DNA from: Saccharomycopsis crataegensis
Taxonomy: Eukaryota; Ascomycota; Saccharomycetes; Ascoideales; Saccharomycopsidaceae
Length of the DNA: 64,000 bases
Assembly: GCF_037102585.1 (NCBI RefSeq)
Contig: NW_027043819.1
Coordinates: forward strand, 1,736,001-1,800,000
Direction of reading: 5' to 3'
The notes beneath the pieces are model-generated. The model was not told the origin of the DNA. It worked only from the letters and a program-made list of their open reading frames with translations, and ran no database searches. Every line of letters begins with the position of its first letter. Positions within the stretch are counted from its first letter, which is position 1. Shown piece by piece: positions 60,887 through 64,000 of the stretch. The position numbers and the translations under genes were made by a program.

Positions 60887-63487
60887 TCAATCCGTATCAC
60901 TTTCATCACTCTCAAATTCTTCCAATGTTTCAAGGGCAAATTCCATTGCTTCTTCATAATTTTCCTGGAAAACATCATACAAGTTATCACCCATTTCACT
61001 TTTTAAAACTCTACCAAATTTTCTTCTTGGTCTCTTATTATAGTTATCATTATTATCCCAAATTGGATGCTTCTTGGAAGTGAACACTAAACTATTTTTG
61101 TAAAACCAATCAGTCAAAGACTCGTCAACTAATGGAATTATTGGTCTAAGTTGATTATGTGAATTGAGGAAATTAATCAGACAAGCCCTTTCAATCTTAC
61201 CTCTTACCAATCCTAATGTATTGTCAACCGAAGAAGATATCCCACTAGAATCGGTCGAGTTGTCTGAATTACCACCACCATTGGGAGAAGCACTACCTTC
61301 AGTTTCAAAACTAGTATTCACAACTTGACGATGGCCAAGTAGATATACAATCCCATTATATGAATCACCAATCCCGAAGAAAATCAAATTTTTTAGGTTT
61401 GAAAAGAATTTAAGGTAGTTATCCCAAAGATAAAGTAACAATTCTTGGGAATATAAAATATTATTATATTCTTCCATTGGTTTTTCCTTTTTAGTAGATG
61501 CACCATTGGTAGAGCCAGAAGCATTTCCTTGAGAGTTAGTCGGATTATCAGCTTCAATACCTTTATCTTTGTTATTGGTTATGGCGGTAGGAATTGAAAC
61601 ATCGATCAATCCGAAATTCTTTTCGCTGATTACCCAATTAATCAATTTTTCAGTTGGATCCATGTACACTGATGAATACGATTCTAAACTCCCGTACAAT
61701 GGATCAATATGACCGTAAATTTCAAATGGATCGTGAACCAATATACAAACAGTTTCTTGTTGGAAAATATTAGGAGTGGCCAAAAATTGATTGTCAAACG
61801 ATGAAGAATTGGCGTATAGATTAGAGAATTTGATATTGGTTTCATTGTTGGATGACAAATCATTTAGCAACATTGGTAAATTCATTAACCCGTATCTTTC
61901 CTTCAAGTTTGTAGCTTGATGTAATCTGACAGCATCGGATAAACAGGTGGTGTTTTGCGATATCAAATCTTGTTTTTTCCCAGTCTTTGATGATCCTTCT
62001 TCAGTGGTTTTCTTAGTTAAGTTGACGACATTATTATCAGATATTGAGGCAAACCCAGGTCTCATTGATTTCCAATATCTACTTTGGAATTCCCGAACTT
62101 TATAAATAGTTTCGACGGCCGCCACGCTAGGAATATGAGTCTTTAGTTCATCAGGAGGTTCACCCAATAAAGCTTTGGCAACCGCCAAAGCACTTATGCT
62201 GATGCTATCTAAATTGTAACCACCTTCCAACGCAACACAAAGATGACCCCTCGCCAAGTTCTTGAGCAAATTGACCATATGACCATAACACCCTGGACTA
62301 ACATGGCATTGGCCAATCATATCACCATCTGCGGCATCAAACCCTGAAGACACCAAGACCAAATCGGGGTTGAATTCAAGACATATTGGTATGATTACAT
62401 TATTAAACGCGTAGATGTAGTCAGCATCGCCCATGCCACCGGTCGGCCATGGAATATTGATGTTAAACCCTTCCCCTGCACCTTCTCCTGCCTGATCGTA
62501 ATCACCCGCAGGGGTTCCTGGATAATATTTGCCCAATTCGAAACGATGCAATGAGATATATAATACCCTTGGATCATCATAAAAGCATTTCTGAGTACCA
62601 TTGCCATGGTGGACATCCCAATCAAGGATGACAATCTTCCGTACGGATTCGCTGTAATTTTTTAGAATATTTTTGGCGGCCACTGCGACGTTGGAAAATA
62701 AACAAAATCCACCAGGAGCTTCCGGCTCTGAATGGTGACCTGGCGGTCTAACAATTGCAAATGAATTTTTTACTCTTCCTTCAACAACCGCTTTACAAGC
62801 TTCAATAACCCCACCACAAGATAATTTGGCACAAAAGAACGAATCATGGTTGAAATAAACTGAATCTCCTGATTCTGTTATTTTTAATAGTTGTTCCTTA
62901 GTCATGGCAGTAGTTTCCTTAAGGAAATTCAAGTGTTCTTTTGTATGAACTTGTAAGATTTCTTCCTCACTTGCCTCCCTGACCGGAATGCTTACCATCA
63001 AATCGCCAATATCGTCTGACCCTGAAAGAGTTGGGTCATTGATAAGACCCTCTTCCGCCAAAATCTTGTAGATTCTATAAATACGTCTTGGATCTTCTGG
63101 ATGGGGGTCTATATATTCGTAATATGATGTGTATATCTTGGCGTGGTATCTCATTCTCACATCATAACACAACCCTGTTTTGAGCGGGATATACCTCAAG
63201 TTTGGTTTGCGGGATGAAACAATAACAGAGTTTTGCGGGTACTTGACTTTACTGATTCCATAAGTCTTCACGACTGGCCCATTATTAATTGACTCTTCTT
63301 TCTTCTCGAGTTTGATGGTTTTTTCATCAGAGGGTTTCTTGTCATCCTTGTCTGATATTTCATCGAACTTTCTCTTTTCACTGGCATTGTTCAAATGGGT
63401 TTCAGATTCTGTCATTGAGGAGATACCATTGTCACCAGGTGAAGCCTTTGGGACAGATTCTTTACTCTCTTCTGTCAGGCTAGACAT
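60887..63487 (-). CDS. HDA1: HDA1, class II histone deacetylase
   Basis: This 866-residue nuclear enzyme removes acetyl groups from histones H3 and H2B as part of the Hda1-Hda2-Hda3 complex. The deacetylase domain (about 105-465) is complete: the His pair H251-H252 in 'RPPGHHSEPEAPGGFC', and zinc ligands D291 and H293 in 'LDWDVHHGNGTQ' and D384 in 'SSGFDAADGDMIGQ'. A C-terminal Arb2-like domain (about 545-840) follows, as in fungal class II enzymes, for example Clr3. A Lys/Glu-rich N-terminus may hold a nuclear signal. The protein ends in an acidic tail ('EEFESDESDTD'). Only one in-frame CTG is seen (61178-61180), in the Arb2 region. The length compares with 706 residues for yeast Hda1, with low-complexity inserts accounting for much of the difference. 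Confidence 0.95.
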   Translation of the reverse strand: MSSLTEESKESVPKASPGDNGISSMTESETHLNNASEKRKFDEISDKDDKKPSDEKTIKLEKKEESINNGPVVKTYGISKVKYPQNSVIVSSRKPNLRYIPLKTGLCYDVRMRYHAKIYTSYYEYIDPHPEDPRRIYRIYKILAEEGLINDPTLSGSDDIGDLMVSIPVREASEEEILQVHTKEHLNFLKETTAMTKEQLLKITESGDSVYFNHDSFFCAKLSCGGVIEACKAVVEGRVKNSFAIVRPPGHHSEPEAPGGFCLFSNVAVAAKNILKNYSESVRKIVILDWDVHHGNGTQKCFYDDPRVLYISLHRFELGKYYPGTPAGDYDQAGEGAGEGFNINIPWPTGGMGDADYIYAFNNVIIPICLEFNPDLVLVSSGFDAADGDMIGQCHVSPGCYGHMVNLLKNLARGHLCVALEGGYNLDSISISALAVAKALLGEPPDELKTHIPSVAAVETIYKVREFQSRYWKSMRPGFASISDNNVVNLTKKTTEEGSSKTGKKQDLISQNTTCLSDAVRLHQATNLKERYGLMNLPMLLNDLSSNNETNIKFSNLYANSSSFDNQFLATPNIFQQETVCILVHDPFEIYGHIDPLYGSLESYSSVYMDPTEKLINWVISEKNFGLIDVSIPTAITNNKDKGIEADNPTNSQGNASGSTNGASTKKEKPMEEYNNILYSQELLLYLWDNYLKFFSNLKNLIFFGIGDSYNGIVYLLGHRQVVNTSFETEGSASPNGGGNSDNSTDSSGISSSVDNTLGLVRGKIERACLINFLNSHNQLRPIIPLVDESLTDWFYKNSLVFTSKKHPIWDNNDNYNKRPRRKFGRVLKSEMGDNLYDVFQENYEEAMEFALETLEEFESDESDTD

Positions 63488-63837
63488 ATCAATATCCTAC
63501 TGTATTTTGCTGTGTCAGTTTATAGGGTAAAGGGCGAAGAGAGATGGCAAAAAAAAATAAAAAAAATAAAAAAAACAATCAATATGGTATAACCTCGTTC
63601 TGGGGGAATTTTGAAAATTGAATTAATCTGTACCTTTGGGCGCACGCTACCCGCAAGGGCCCGTGTGCTTGGTATATAATATATAGAATGTTACACATTT
63701 GCAGTCGACCAAAGGAGAATAACTTCATAAATAAGATTACTAGAAAGATAACTTTTCAAAAGAAAAAAAAAATGGGGAAAAAAAAATTAAAAAAGAAAAA
63801 AAAGAAAAAAGAAAAAAAAATAGTAGACATACATTAA
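63488..63837 (-). promoter_or_regulatory. HDA1 promoter
   Basis: A tracts flank a GC-rich patch at about 63637-63670 (GGGCGCACGCTACCCGCAAGG and adjoining bases), which includes TACCCGC, a near-match to Reb1-type sites, about 160 bp upstream of the ATG. The far end is A-rich before the next gene's stop at 63838. Confidence 0.4.
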
Positions 63838-64000
63838 TTAACTATCAAATTCTGATAAATCCTCGATGGCCTTTTTCACAAGGTTCTTAGTCACATCTAA
63901 TGCCTCATCATCTTTTTGAAGCTTCTTATTGAAGTAAGTAAGTTCATCCTCATCAAAAATGTCACTCGCAGCATTAATTAACCCCATGGATTTGGATTCG
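63838..64000 (-). CDS. C-terminal end of an unidentified protein (partial)
   Basis: An open frame enters from the right edge and stops at 63838-63840 (TAA on the minus strand). It gives about 53 residues, with 'SMGLINAASDIFDEDELTYF' and then a charged helix 'DVTKNLVKKAIEDLSEFDS' at the end. The other two minus-strand frames have stops here. The gene continues beyond the window; the family is not recognised. Confidence 0.7.
   Translation of the reverse strand, partial: ESKSMGLINAASDIFDEDELTYFNKKLQKDDEALDVTKNLVKKAIEDLSEFDS

Overview
This window is chromosomal DNA from a budding yeast (Saccharomycotina). The genes are compact and mostly uninterrupted, introns are few, short and 5'-proximal with yeast-type GTATGT, TACTAAT/TACTGAC and YAG signals, and the intergenic DNA is AT-rich with long A and T tracts. 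The gene set is fungal: a GAL4-type regulator, a secreted pepsin-like protease, SPT20, NOP12, RCY1, MON1, HDA1. CTG codons are absent, by eye, from several conserved genes (ARO4, JLP1, CIR2, PHO87-like, DBP3). In the GAL4-type regulator they fall at positions where fungal homologues usually carry serine. I infer a CUG-Ser yeast, so CTG in these proteins should be read as Ser. The species cannot be named from sequence alone.

Left part (1-16,000): nutrient-acquisition genes with matching control sites. An Asp/Glu-racemase-family gene and a Zn2Cys6 regulator diverge from one promoter with GATA sites. Then come a secreted aspartyl protease, a decayed gene of unknown origin, a sulfonate/alpha-ketoglutarate dioxygenase (JLP1) with Cbf1- and Met31/32-like sites, an alpha-arrestin with two PPxY motifs, the DAHP synthase ARO4 with a perfect Gcn4 site, and an amidase with a dense GATA cluster.

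Middle part (16,000-38,100): SMC6 (MCB box), ETF-ubiquinone oxidoreductase CIR2 (four CCAAT boxes) divergent from a G1 cyclin with an overlapping upstream ORF, SPT20 of SAGA with polyQ and polyN tracts, the nucleolar RNA-binding protein NOP12, an intron-containing sugar-porter-family gene of the VPS73/YBR241C type, a TRE1-type transferrin-receptor-like protein whose zinc ligands are partly lost, and a small zinc-ribbon protein.

Right part (38,100-64,000): a Gfo/Idh/MocA dehydrogenase, an SPX-domain phosphate transporter, the Nudix enzyme YSA1 (one intron), recyclin RCY1, the ribosome-biogenesis helicase DBP3 (PAC/RRPE promoter), MON1, ERV14, the phosphatase SAL6/PPQ1, GYP1 (two introns around a 16-nt exon), histone deacetylase HDA1, and the C-terminal end of one more gene. 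RCY1, MON1, ERV14 and GYP1 all act in membrane traffic.

I saw no tRNA, rRNA, transposon, LTR or CRISPR array. No clearly new biological system is evident. The best leads are the GYP1 micro-exon, the overlapping uORF on the cyclin, the 14-bp promoter repeat upstream of the protease, and the decayed gene.
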